The notes under the pieces were generated by a model. It was given only the letters and a program-made list of their open reading frames with translations, made no database searches and had not been told where the DNA came from. Below are positions 52,764 to 63,988 of a stretch of 64,000 nt of DNA, piece after piece. This stretch comes from Allomyces macrogynus ATCC 38327 (Eukaryota; Blastocladiomycota; Blastocladiomycetes; Blastocladiales; Blastocladiaceae): the NCBI GenBank assembly GCA_000151295.1, contig GG745330.1:927115-991114 (forward strand). Direction: 5' to 3'. Positions within the stretch are counted from its first letter, which is position 1; each line of letters starts with the position of its first letter. The position numbers and the translations under genes are program-made.

Positions 52764-55238
52764 TCACGTCTCGCCCGCACCAGCGTGCGAGCCGTGATGC
52801 CCACCACTACCGCCCTTGACGTGCGACCACAAGTCGCGCGCCTTGCCGACGACCGCGGCCTTGGCGCTCTGCCGCCGCGTCGACGCCGCGCGGTCAGACC
52901 CGGGCGTGACGGGTGGCACGACCAATTCGTTTGTGATGTGGTCGTGGCTTTCGTCCACCTTGTGTCGCGCCGCAGAGTCGCTGACATGCGTCGCTGCACT
53001 GCCGCTGTCACCGAGACTGTAGTAGCTCGAGTCGCTCGGCAATACGGGCGCGCGGATCACGACCAGTCCCGGCGCGGCCGTGTCATCCACGACCGCGACC
53101 GCATCGCTGCAGGATTCACGCTGCACCGCGTCGGGCTCGGCCGCAGGCGCAGCATCCGCGCCGCACCCGGCTTCGGGCACGGGAGCGAGCGGAGTCCTTG
53201 CAAGCGCGTTCGACGACGGCGCGCGCACGAGCGAGGCCACGGATAATCTGCTACTAGACGAGGGTGGTGATGATGCGGCCAGTGATGACGCGCCGTGGCC
53301 CGTATCCGAATCGGCGCCAACCGCATGATGCGCCGCGCGCCTCGTTTCCACCGACACGGTCGAAGCAGGCACGCTCGACGAGACCGCAGCACGCAAACTC
53401 GGAACCGGCGGCGGGTCAAACGGCAGCGGCAATGGTGGTAACGCCGCATGCTGGGCCGCGGGCGAGACGGGTGTCGAATGCGACCGTCGGAACAAAGTAA
53501 TCCTTCGATTCTGCGTGGCCGCCGCGACCACGGCCAGCGACGGCCCCGCCGGTGGTGGTGGCGGCGGCGTACTTCGCCTAAATGGAATCGGCATGCGTCT
53601 CCGTATCCTGGGCGTGGTCGCGGGCGACTCCGAGTTATCCCTCCTTGCGCCGCGCGCGCGTGGCGGGACCGGGTCCTCTTCGGTATCGGCCAAGTGGTTC
53701 TCGTCGTCGTCGTCGGCGCCGCCAGGGGAGCTGTCGTCCTGGTCGTCAGAGTCGAGGTCGAGGTCGTCGGCGTCGGTCACGGGCGCCGGAGTCCGTGGCG
53801 GGGACGGTGGCGGCTGCGGCGTGTGTCGTCGGAACAAACCACCGGCCCACTGCTTGGCCCACCCAACGCGGTTCTTGAGATTGGTCTTGGCCATTTGCAG
53901 GTTGATCCGGCGCGAGTTTTTCATGAAATAGAGCAGCAGCGCCTGCGACGCGAGCATCAGCACGATAAACGCGTCGGCCGAGACCCACCGCATCGTGAGC
54001 GTGTACAGGGTCAGCGCGAGCACATTGCGTCGGCGTTGCTGGACAATGTGCGTGTCGCGAAGCGCTGGGAGAGGGTGGACAAGGGAGGGTTAGCCGTCTC
54101 GAACAGTATTCGTGCGGGAAATGAAGAGAAATGGGTACCGACTGCTGAATTTGGCGCGCCGCTCGGTCGACTGCTGCGGTCGCTTCGTCCGCGATGCTGC
54201 CCCTGCACCATTTGCGGGCGCTACAGCACCGCTTCCATTCGGCACATCCTCCCCCGCTCCACCCACCGCGCGATCCTTACCCCCACCCGCGGCGTCCGGG
54301 ATCGGGTAGGTCAGCAGCGCGACGTACGTGAGCGGGCTCAACCAATTGATCTGGTCCGGGTCGCCGCGGGTGCGGTGTACGGCATCGACGAGCGCCGGAT
54401 GGTGGAGCCACCGGCACGCCTGCACGTACTGCCACGCGGCCACGGCGAGCATCGTCATGATGTGCACCCATGCCGCGAGCGCGCGGTGCGGCCGGTGCGC
54501 GTGCGCCACTGGAGCCGCCGTTTCGACGAGCGCATCGGAAGCGCGACCTGGCGGTGGTAGCGGGGCCGTGAACACGAGTGTCGGTGGAACGGTCGCGACC
54601 GCCGATGTAGCGGGCGTCCCCACGGGCGGCGTGGCCAGGTTGCGCGTGGCCAAAGAGAGCGGGACAGGCGGCGCGAGCGCGCGGCGCGGTCGCCCTGCCG
54701 CAGCGGCTGTCGGGGCCAGGTCGTTTGCGTCCGCCGCAGCAACAGCAGCGTCAGACGGCGGGTCCCAAAACGTGTCGTCGTCCGAGGTCGAAACCGCATC
54801 ATCCATGGCCGACGGTTCCTCGTGCAGTGCCGCGGCGAGAACGAGCGCCACGTCGTCGATTCCATCGCCGAGCGCTTCAGTCAGTGCTGACGGCGGGACC
54901 GCCGGTGTCGGCGGAGGTTCATCGAGTCCCGGGTCGTGGTGGTCGCGCGTGGCCGGTGGCGGCTTGCTTGGCCGGCGCACGGACAGTTTGGGGAACCGTA
55001 ATGCGCGCCGTTTCTTGCGGGATGCTGGGTCGGGGTCGGCGGGGGTGGCGGCATCGTCGAGAACTGGGTCGGGTGTGTCGGTTTGGTGTGGCCGGTTCGC
55101 GACGGCTGCGTCGACCGGGGTTGCAGTGTCGTGGTGGAGCGCGCGGGCGTCAGCGGCGGGCGCAGCGGCGACGGCAGCGGGCGGGTGTGGGTGCGACTTG
55201 GCGCGCAGGACAAAGAAGCGGCGGCCAACGGTCATCAT
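52764..55238 (-). CDS. Unidentified membrane protein with long disordered regions, 798 aa
   Basis: Exons 54143..55238 and 52764..54064; the 78-nt intron has donor GTCGGT and acceptor CCCAG, phase 1. The start is MMTVGRRFFVLRAK. The first 230 residues are Ala/Pro/Asp-rich, with a basic KKRRALRFPKLSVRRPSK. A hydrophobic region follows (LAAWVHIMTMLAVAAWQYV, then INWLSPLTYVALLTYPIPD). After the splice come RNVLALTLYTLTMRWVSADA and FIVLMLASQALLLYFMKNSR, then a basic amphipathic INLQMAKTNLKNRVGWAKQW. The C-terminal 350 residues are Ser/Pro/Asp-rich and end GSHAGAGET. Two to four membrane helices are likely, with both ends cytoplasmic. I recognise no family; the RRINLQMAKTNLKN block is the best seed for a search. 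It is the second gene here with a GTCGGT donor. Confidence 0.6.
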
Positions 55239-55649
55239 TGGTTGTTGGTGGTGGTGGGGACAAGTCGTTGATGCAGTTGGCGAGTTGATGCGCCGTGGCT
55301 GGTCCAAGTCGCGGGCCGCGAGCGCGCCGAGGAAAGTGCGGCCAGTGCCGGCAGTCGCGGCGCTCGCCGGTGGCCGCGTCGTCGTCGTCAAGTCGTCGAT
55401 GGCCGCCGCGATGACGAGCGGTACGGGGACGTGCGGGGAAGGGGAGGGTGTGCTTTGGCTTGTTGACGTGGTCAGTCAGTCTTTCGGGCCGGCCGACGGC
55501 TTTGTGTGGTGGATGACACACACGTGCGAGACGATGCCGCCCCACCTTGCGCACTTCACTTCCTGCGGCCCTGCGATCGATTCCCATCGCACCAAGGCGA
55601 TTTCAACCTCAGTTGTCGCTGGCCGCAGCAACAGAACCGCACGCGCACA
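55239..55649. other. Intergenic, no gene recognised
   Basis: About 410 bp between the membrane-protein start and the RGS gene stop, both on the minus strand. Presumed promoter and 3' UTR. Confidence 0.4.
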
Positions 55650-56777
55650 TCACATCTGTCTTTGGAAATCACGTAAGCCCAAATCAGCCCACCAGTCCCC
55701 ACCTCGCGCTCGCGGCGCGCCTCCAAGTCCATCCAGTCCCATCCCATCCCCACCGCGCCGCCGCACGGCCCGCTGGCCTAACTGGGCACCGCCCCCACCC
55801 GCCGTGCGCCCGCTCACCAGCACCTGCTCGCCCCTCGCCCCTGCCTCGAGCAAGTGCACGAGATATGACCGAAACGCCGGCAACAAGTTGCCCAGCAACG
55901 CCTTACCGACCTCACGGCCGACCTGGTCCAACAACCGCGCTGTCGGGCCCGTCGCGTGCGTATCCACGACCGTCTCGAGCACAGCGGACCGCAACGCCCC
56001 CGCCAAATTCAATGCCATTGGCGCCTTGGGGTCGACGTACCGCCGCACCAAGTCGGTCGCGCGGTCGCGGTCAAGCACGGCAATCGCCGGCGGTAACTGC
56101 ATTCCCGACCCGGGCATTGGCAGAGCTGTCGTTGACGCCGACGAAATCCGGCGACTGCCGTCCTGGTTGACGCCCGCGACGAGCGACGGAACGAATCCGG
56201 GTTCCGCGGCTTGCCGCACCGCCAGGTACTCTTCGTAAAACGCGACCGTCTCGGGCATGTAGTTGCGGTCGGCGCACGCGCGGAACAGCGGGAGCAAAAC
56301 GGGCGACGTTGCGGGCTCGACAAAGATGGCGCGCAGTGTCACGGCGTGCGGGTCCGGGACCACCGCCGACAAGGGTGGCGGCGTCGGCGGGGCCGCCGCG
56401 GCCGGCGCATCGCGGCTGCCCGTGGCCGACCGACCGCGCCGGTCCATGCTGAACGTGCGTGACAGCGTGGACATGATCGGCAGCGCCATGAACCCGGACG
56501 TGATTGTCGACGCGCGCTTGCGCCCGTGAGTGTCGTTACCGCCGGCAGCCGAAGCGTCGCCGTCACCGGTCGCGTGATGCCGCGCGGCCGCTTCCATGGC
56601 GCCCGACACGTCCGACATGGACCGCTTGACAAAGACGGGTGCCGTCGACTCGGTTCTCGCTGCCGACTCGCTTGGGACGGCTGTCACGGTTGGGGTGCCC
56701 GGCGCGCTTGCCGCGTCGCCGTTTTCGGACGCGGTCGTCGACCGGCTTGGCGAAAGCCGCTGCAGCGCGCGGAACAT
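55650..56777 (-). CDS. RGS-domain protein (regulator of G-protein signalling)
   Basis: Single exon, 375 aa, from MFRALQRLSPSRSTTASENG. The first 150 residues are Ser/Ala-rich with basic patches (KRSMSDVS, TLSRTFSMDRRGR) that look like phosphosites. An RGS fold follows at about residues 160-335: LRAIFVEPATSPVLLPLFRA, NYMPETVAFYEEYLAVRQAA, then after a loop ATDLVRRYVDPKAPMALNLA, ALRSAVLETV, LLDQVGREVGKALLGNLLPA and FRSYL. The order F..FL / E..xFy..Y / Yv...a...iNl / lld.v..eV...L..n..paF..s matches RGS helices, with a longer insert than usual in the middle. RGS proteins speed GTP hydrolysis on G-alpha. It lies upstream of a GPCR gene in the same orientation. Family assignment is by pattern only. 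Confidence 0.6.
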   Translation of the reverse strand: MFRALQRLSPSRSTTASENGDAASAPGTPTVTAVPSESAARTESTAPVFVKRSMSDVSGAMEAAARHHATGDGDASAAGGNDTHGRKRASTITSGFMALPIMSTLSRTFSMDRRGRSATGSRDAPAAAAPPTPPPLSAVVPDPHAVTLRAIFVEPATSPVLLPLFRACADRNYMPETVAFYEEYLAVRQAAEPGFVPSLVAGVNQDGSRRISSASTTALPMPGSGMQLPPAIAVLDRDRATDLVRRYVDPKAPMALNLAGALRSAVLETVVDTHATGPTARLLDQVGREVGKALLGNLLPAFRSYLVHLLEAGARGEQVLVSGRTAGGGGAQLGQRAVRRRGGDGMGLDGLGGAPRARGGDWWADLGLRDFQRQM

Positions 56778-56832
56778 GGTGTTAGCTCGGGCAGGGGTGC
56801 GTGGAGTAAGGGTACAGGATCGATCGATCGAA

Positions 56833-56850
56833 GGGGGGGGGGGGGGGGGG
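56833..56850. repeat. G18 homopolymer
   Basis: Eighteen G on the plus strand, then A and six more G, 56 bp upstream of the RGS start codon. On the coding strand it is a C tract in the presumed 5' UTR. Confidence 0.95.
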
Positions 56851-57480
56851 AGGGGGGCGAGCACATGCGCATGCGGCCACGCACACGGACCTCGGGCCGC
56901 GACGACAACATGGTGGAGGAAGGGAGTGGGATGATGACCGAGGAACGAGACGGGTCGGGCGTCAGCGGCCGAGATGGCCACGGCGGCTAGAGAAGGGGCT
57001 AGGCGAGCAGCTGCACGAAGAGAGAGCGGGCGGGCGTGCGGACGGTTAGGCGTCGACGTCGAAGAGGACGGCGCAGGATAGGGTGCAGGAGTGGTGTGCG
57101 GCAAGCGGCGATTGGGTGCGAGGACAGGGAGAGCGAAGGGGTGGGGAAGAGGGCCGACGAGAGGGCGGTTGCGGGTGGAGAGCGAGGAGAGAAGGGGTCC
57201 GGGGGCGACGACGAGAGCGGGAGCGAGGCGGGCAGAGCTAGAATGGACGGAGCGCCCCGAAGACGGTGCAGACGAGCGGCCGAGCGCGACAACGGTGGGC
57301 GGGAGACACGGCTAGCCGACTGTCTCGCACGACTGTTCATTGCGAGGATGCCAATCCACCCCGCGCGATCGCCGGCCGGTCGGCCGTACGGCACCCCCCG
57401 CAAACGATGCGACCCGCAGTCGCCAGTGGGTGGAGATGCGAGGGGCCAGCCGGGCCGCGCGGTCCATGGTGGAATATCAT

Positions 57481-57509
57481 CGTCGTCGTCGTCGTCGTCG
57501 TCGTCGTCG
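57481..57509. repeat. (CGT)n microsatellite
   Basis: About nine and a half uninterrupted CGT units in the noncoding region. Confidence 0.95.
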
Positions 57510-58022
57510 GAGCGCAACGGTGGTGGGCGGCGAAGTTGCGATGCGGCGCGCAAGCATGTTTTGGTCGCGGTGAGGCATGGACGCCCGCACGCCCGCCAAG
57601 TCACCCAAGCCCAAAAAACTGAACAGACAAGTAGAGAAAACACAAAAGAGAAAACGAAGTCGGATGACCTACAGGCGATGGCGGCGAACTGACAACGGCG
57701 CCGAGGACGAAATGGACGGCCGGACGAAGGCAGAGCAGCAGCGGTGCGGTGCGAGGGGCGGGGATGACGAGGATGCCGTTGGCGGCAAGGAACAGAGACG
57801 GCAGCGAGAAGAGTCGGATGCAGCAAGCAGAGCAGCAGCACGAGGGCACTGAGAGCCGTGCCTGAGAGCGGGAGCGAGAGCTGGCGCGAGCTTTGGCCGA
57901 GCCAGGCTCACTCAGTTGGACCTGTGCGAGCGATGTTTCGCTGTCTCTCGCGAGAAAAAAAGTGCACAGAAAACGACTTGTCCCTTGCGTCACGCGGCCG
58001 TCCTGCCACAAACATTACCACG

Positions 58023-58091
58023 CCATTTTCGGCTGCAACAACACTCATCCACTCCATTTTCGGCTGCAACAACACTCATCCACTCCATTTT
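58023..58091. repeat. 31-bp tandem repeat, 2.2 copies
   Basis: Two perfect 31-bp copies starting ccattttcggctgcaacaac (58023-58053, 58054-58084) and a third truncated after ccatttt. It lies about 310 bp beyond the GPCR stop. Confidence 0.95.
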
Positions 58092-58399
58092 GAATGGTCA
58101 ATTCTGGTCATCTCCGCCATGATTTCGCGGACGGGCAGATGATGATGGTGGGTCGGAAGAGGGTGTTGTTCTCGCGCAAGCTCGCTCTATTTTTGACGAG
58201 TTCCCGGCGATCCAAGGACGCCGACCAGGAGGGATTCACATGCCAACCGGCAACGGGAAAAAACGTTGACACGGTCCGGACCCGTCCCGACCAATTTGAT
58301 TCCTTGCGCCTACCTGTACAGTCCAGTCCACCCCGTTATGTCCGTCCTGTTCGTACCTCAAACGCCCCCGGGCCTTTTCGCGCAACCAAGTATGCACGC

Positions 58400-61300
58400 T
58401 CACGCGCCAGAACCGCCGCGCCCCACCTGCGGGCGCGATACGACGCTCGACTTTTCCGTCGCGCCGCTCGTCGACTTTTCACTCACATGATCCAATGCGG
58501 CCACATGCCCTTCGGCGCTCCCGTCGCCTGGATCGAGCCGAGACCCAACCCAGTGCCGGTCATGGAACGTCGTGTGCGACGGCTCGGCGCGTTCAGAAAC
58601 GGCGAGCGTCGTGGCCGCGGCGGTGCGTCGCGTCCTCCGCTTGAGTCGATTCATGACCGAGGACCCCGTCGCAGGCGTGGTCACGGCCTGGTCCGGGAAA
58701 ACCATGGCCGTCCACTGGTCGCGCTCGTCGTCGTTCGCGAATTGCACGATCCAGGTCGCGTCGGCCGAGACGGTCACGTCGAGGCAGTGTGCGGCAACGC
58801 CCGAGTGTGGCGCCACGGTGATGCTGGCGAGGGAGATGGCGGTGCCGATGGCGCGTGCCGGCTGACGCGTTGGGAACATGGTCAGGGTGCCTATAGATGG
58901 TGGAGATGATTCGCAGTCAGTGGAAGTGGTCGAGATCCAAGAAATACATGCACGCAACACGCACCGTGCTCCATGTCGGCCGTGACCGTGCACTGCTGCC
59001 ATGCCGAAAACAGATAACTGCCGCGCTTGACGGGTAGCGTGCTCTCCACCAGGTTCACCTACGAGAAAACCGTTTGCTGCAGATCAACGACGCGAGGTGA
59101 AATGCCCCCCAAAACGTACCATCTTCCCGGCCGCATCCCACGTCACCTCCATCCCATTCTCCTGCTCAACGCCGCTCCCGTTGGTACCCGACTTGGCCGA
59201 GACCGTGTCCAGCACGTTCCCACCAGACGCGCGATACCTCCTCGCGGCCGCCGCAGACAACCCGGCATTGACGGCCCCCACCTTGCGCGCCGCCGCGGCA
59301 CTCTCCTTGGCCGCGACCTTTTGCGCGACCTGCACGTGGCGCGCCAAGACCACCACGCGCCCGACGAGCGCCAAGAACGCAAATGCGTTCCCGTACGTGA
59401 CCATTGCCGTCGACACGAGCGCGACCGTCCGCGCCGCGGCAGTGAACGGGTACTGGGCGAGAATCACGACGACGAGCGCACACAATGCCGAGTTTTGCGC
59501 GGTCATGAACAGCCAGCTCGACTCCTTGTGGGCCGACATGACGTGCCGTGTCTTAAAGGCCAGGTAGACGACCAGGCACAGCAGGATGCCGTTGTACCCG
59601 AGCGCGGCAATTGTCATGGCGCGCGTCGAGCCCGCGTTGGTCCCGGCGCACCGGCTCACGGTGAGGTAGGGCGTGGTTTCAGTGACGACGGTTGGTGGGG
59701 CGATGGCGGCCCACACGACGGCGAGAATGGTTTCGCCCACAGCGAGCGCGGCGACACCGGCGAGCAGCGTGCGCGTGCTGATGCTCGTGCGCGCGAGCCG
59801 TTGGTTCTCGAAAACGGTATAGAGCTGCCGTGTCGTTCCCAGCAGAGAAGTGTCAGTATGAACGGTGCCACGAACAACATGACATCGCAGAAGGTGGAAG
59901 CCGGAAGACGCACCCGATACGCCTTGGCGCCCGATGCCGTGGCAATAATCTGGAACCCGTACATGAACGTGAACGTGCTGGCCATACACGACGCGTCGGT
60001 CGGCGGCCCATTCAGCGCGACCAAGTTACTTGCGTGAATGAGCAGGCACCCGACCGCCGACAACAGCAGAAAGGGGAATGACATTGCGCGCACGACGGCC
60101 AGGCGCCGGTGCCGCACGAGATAGGCCGTCGTCACGAGAATCGCGACCATGGCCGCGACATTGAGCGCAAACACGACTGCCGTCGCCGGGTCGGTCAGGA
60201 CCGGGTCGAGTCTCTGGCGGACGGGCCGGTCGAGCGGGACCGCGGCCGTGCCCGAGTAGAATTGTGGCGGCTGCAACGTCGTGAATCTGGTTGGTCCCAC
60301 CTCGAACACGATGCGCGACACGCTGTTGTAGACGTTGTAGACGTGGAAGTCGGCTTGCCGGTTGCCCGCCGCGTCGAACGTGATGTTGCCGGAAATGCCC
60401 TCAAAGTTTGGGAGAAAGTCGACGAGCGTCGCGTTGTGCGACCGCGAGAGGATCGAGGCGATACCAAATTGATTCGCGATCTGGGTGGGAAACGTGAGGT
60501 CATATCAAGCCATGGAGAACAAGATGATCGAGAGAGAAAATGATACCCGAATGAGGCCGCGTGCCATCCCCACCATGCAGTCAACATACGGACCGGTGCC
60601 AAAATCGGGAATCTCTTGGTTTGGATAGGTGACATTCCAGTCGCTTCGAAACCGTTCAAATGCGCGCGTATGCGCGAATTGGATCGGAACGATCGCAAAG
60701 ATGCCGTTCATGAGCGAGGGGTCGAAACCCGGAATCGCAATGGATGCTTGCGCCATGACGGCCAGCCCGTCGCCGCCAATCTGGAAAGGAAAGGGAGGAT
60801 AGGTCAGGCCTGTCAGGTGAAGCCCTCGCCATGGAAACAGGGGGCACACCGACCCAGACCCAGTCGGTGCCAACCATGCCGAGCGCGCTACATGGTGTGC
60901 GGAGTGGTGGGTCAGGAACCGAGGGAGCGACGTGGTTGAGAGCACGAAACGTACGCGGCTTGAGCAAACACGACCGACAGCTCGTCAGGAACGCCCGTGA
61001 CAATGATGATGCGGGAACCGCAGTCGCGAATCTTTTTCAGCTGCTCGCGCACGTCGGTGGTGCCGACCGGGAACTGCTGGTCCTCGAGGAGCGAGATGCC
61101 GAGCGTCGGTGCGGTCGCGACGAGTCCCGAGCGCACTTGAACCAAGCCGTTTTGGCCTCGATCAGCAACCCCGACGTTAAAATTGAGCGGCGCATCAACA
61201 GCAACGCACCCGAGATCCCGTACTGGTCGGAGCACGCGAGCGAGGCCACAACAGACCATCCCATGTTGTGCACAAACAGCGCAATCGCGCGGCCTTGCTG

Positions 61301-61800
61301 CGGATCATCGGGCACGGTACGAAAGAATGTCGGGTATAACACGTTATCGCTGAGTGCCACGGACGTGGCGGTGCCCGAGCACATCCAGCCGTGGAACCGA
61401 CGCGAAATGAGCGCGGCCGGGATGGCCTGGCGCGAGTAGAGCATGCCCACGATCCCTAGCACATGGTCGTCGAGGAAATTGCTGAGCGTCGTGTCGACCG
61501 TCGACTCGGTGCCCGACGTGGTGGGCGTGTTGAGGATGGTAAAGGTGTAATTTGGGTTGAGCGCGTTGATGTACTGCTCGACGACCGCGACCGACTTGTA
61601 GATGCCCTCGAGGACGGGGTAGAGGGCTAAACAGGTGGAGAGCGCGCGCATGAGTCCGTTCAGTCGATGAGCATGCTTGTTGGTAGAGTCTGAAAGGACA
61701 AACTTGTCGTATTGGGAAGCTGGAGCGCGATGGCAAAATTGACGGGTGTGGCCACGACCAGGGTCGCAGCCGCGATAGTGGCCAAAAGAATGGCGAGCAT
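58400..61800 (-). CDS. Class C GPCR with periplasmic-binding-like ectodomain and C-terminal PH-like domain
   Basis: A multi-exon gene. Signal peptide exon from the ATG at 61800 (MLAILLATIAAATLVVATPV), intron 61703-61627, then a receptor ligand-binding (ANF/PBP) domain: LYPVLEGIYKSVAVVEQYIN, LGIVGMLYSRQAIPAALISR, SVVASLACSDQYGISGALLL, IRDCGSRIIIVTGVPDELSV and FEGISGNITFDAAGNRQADF. Seven hydrophobic helices lie between about 60190 and 59350 (for example AVVFALNVAAMVAILVTTAY, FPFLLLSAVGCLLIHASNLV, FTFMYGFQIIATASGAKAYR). After them come a basic coiled segment and VNLVESTLPVKRGSYLFSAW. An intron at 58964-58890 (GTGCGT ... TATAG) leads to IGTAISLASITVAPHSGVAA + HCLDVTVSADATWIVQFAND + DERDQWTAMVF, a typical PH-domain C-terminal half with its Trp. 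Introns near 60790-60910, 60480-60560 and 59830-59880 are clear from frame changes, but exact sites were not all fixed. Relatives are GABA-B-like receptors. Confidence 0.75.
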
Positions 61801-62507
61801 GGCGAGGCCGTGGTCATGATGTGCATGACGAGTGGGCCTGCGCGACGTGTTTGCGGGGCACTGGGCTATGGTGCGCCCAATGAATCGGTGCGGGCGGCGG
61901 CACGGCGGCCCCAGACGTGACTGCACAGGTGGCGGGGTAGTGCACGAGTACCGAGGCCATTGTCGTTGCATCGCGGCGAGTTGGTGTGGGCAAGATGCGA
62001 GCAGCCCACGACTGGGTGACTATTAGAAGCGGTTGCGCGAGGCATGCCTCGCGGTAATGGCACGTGCAACGACTGATTCATGCGTGACTGCTGTTGGCAG
62101 GCATCGCACGCCTCCCTGCCAGTCGCTCCTGCAGTGCGCCGAGTCCCTTCAGCCAACCCGCCGGCCGCGCTCGGCGACGACGACGACACCAGCACGAACG
62201 ACAACGCGCCCGATCCGCCAACCTCGCGCACTCCCGCGCCGCCGCTGCACGCACACGTCCACGACCCGCCGACACGACGCGTCCTTGGCTCTGTGACGCG
62301 TCACAGTCGTCCGCACACGACGGCCCACGACGTGCGCGCACGACAACGACGACGACAACGACGACGACGACACGCGAGGCCCGCGTGGCATGACTTGGAC
62401 CGCCAAGGACTGGGCCCCTTCAACCCCGCTAACGACCCTGGCACCACGAGCACCGACTGCACACACCCCTGCTTGACCTCGCATCCCCGCCCTTGCGCAC
62501 GATCACC
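61801..62507. other. Divergent intergenic region
   Basis: About 700 bp between the GPCR start (minus) and the F-box gene (plus). Probably two promoters. A short (acgacg)n-rich stretch lies at 62340-62372. No gene was recognised. Confidence 0.4.
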
Positions 62508-63979
62508 ATGTCCGACAGCCCACCGCCCACAACATCAACGGCTGACGACCTTCTCGCCGCGCTGCACGCTATGCCGCCCGCTGAGCTGCAGGACCTGCTG
62601 CTGGCCCTGCTGCCGTCGTTACCGCCCGAGCACTTGCAAGCCGTTACGCACAAGGCTCGCCACCTGCTGCTGCGCGACTTTGTCGCCCTGCTCCCGCCCG
62701 AAGTCGCGCTCGCCATTCTTGCGCGCCTGCGCGTCCCCGACCTCGTCCACGCCGCGCACGTCTCGCACGCCTGGCACGCGCTGGCCAGCGACCACGGTCT
62801 CTGGCGCGACCTCTACCACCGGCACGGGTGGACAGCACACGCGCCCCCCTTGCCTCCACTTGATGCCGTCTTCCAGCCGCGCCGCACGCAGGATCCGCTG
62901 CTGGCTGACCCGCCCGTACCACGCTCCGTCGCGAGTGTGCCCGGTACCCGCCCCTGGATCCCGCCACCGGTCACCGTCGCGCACGAGGACGGGTGCCCCG
63001 CCGATGCCGACCTCGACTGCTGGCCCTACCTCTTCCAGCAGCGCCACCGGCTCTTGCGCAACATGCGCCATGGCACGCCGTCGTTGACCGTATTTGAAGG
63101 GCACCGTGAGGGCATTTATTGCATCCAGGCCGATCCGTTCAAGCTGATTTCGGGGTCGCGCGACAGTGCGTTGGTTGCGGTGATCGGACGCGATTGGTTT
63201 GGACTCGAACTGACTCTCCGTTGCGAAACATAGACACGGTTCGCATCTGGAACTTGCGTTCCAATGCCACAACGCACGTGCTCGAAGGCCACGCCGGCTC
63301 CGTCCTGTGCCTCGAGTACAACGCGACGCACCTCGTTACCGGGTCCTCGGACAGGTCGATCCGCGTCTGGTCGGTCCCCTCGACGCACGACGATCCGGGC
63401 GGTCCGTCATGGGAGGGCCCGGACGACACCTACCGCACGTCGACGATTTTGCACGGCCACGCCGAGGCCGTCCTGAACCTGCGCATGGACCCGAAACACC
63501 ACCGGATCGTGTCGTGCTCCAAGGACTCGACGATCCGCGTCTGGGACTGGCACCGCGGCGCGTGCATTCGCGCGCTCGAAGGGCACGTCGCTGCCGTGAA
63601 TGCTGTGCAAATGCGACACGATACGGTCGTCTCGGTCTCGGGCGACCGCACCGTGCGCGTCTGGGACTTGCGCGACCACCACCGCGGCGCCGTGCACCAG
63701 CTAGTCGGGCACGTGCGTGGTGTTGCGTGCGTCGCGTTTGATGGGACCACGATCGCATCAGGGTCGTCGGACGCAACGATTCGGTTGTGGGATTTGCGGA
63801 AAGCCGGGGGCGCGCCGGTCCCGGCGCATGCGGTCCCGACGAACGGACTGCCGGTCGGGTACCAGAGCACGGTGCCGGGCGCGGCGGTCGCACAGCTCGC
63901 ACCACCGCCAATTGCTCCCAATGTGTCCTTCGCCGCGGATGATTTTGTTTTTTTTGCTGTTGCCTCCCTCCTTGATTAG
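62508..63979 (+). CDS. F-box/WD40-repeat protein, SCF ubiquitin-ligase substrate receptor type
   Basis: Exons 62508..63165 and 63234..63979 or beyond; the 68-nt intron has donor GTGCGT and acceptor ACATAG and restores SRDNTVRIWNL. The N-terminus has a leucine-rich helical stretch (LQDLLLALLPSLPPEHLQAV), then an F-box at about residues 64-112 (LLPPEVALAILARLRVPDLV, HVSHAWHALASDHGLWRDLY). WD40 blades run from residue 195: GTPSLTVFEGHREGIYCIQA, LEGHAGSVLCLEYNATHLVT, LHGHAEAVLNLRM, LEGHVAAVNAVQMRHDTVVS, LVGHVRGVACVAFDGTTIAS. The closest type is Fbxw7/Cdc4/Met30. The end at 63979 (FAADDFVFFAVASLLD) looks like intron sequence (GTGTCC ... GATTAG), so the gene probably continues past the window. Confidence 0.82.
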
Positions 63980-63988
63980 AACTTTACT

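Larger units (their letters stand above)
56778..58399. other. Long intergenic region with simple repeats
   Basis: About 1.6 kb between the RGS start and the GPCR stop, both on the minus strand. It contains a G18 tract, a CGT microsatellite and a 31-bp tandem repeat, each listed. Long frames on both strands have chance composition. It likely holds the RGS promoter and 5' UTR and the GPCR 3' UTR. An AT-richer zone lies at 57590-58090. Confidence 0.45.
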
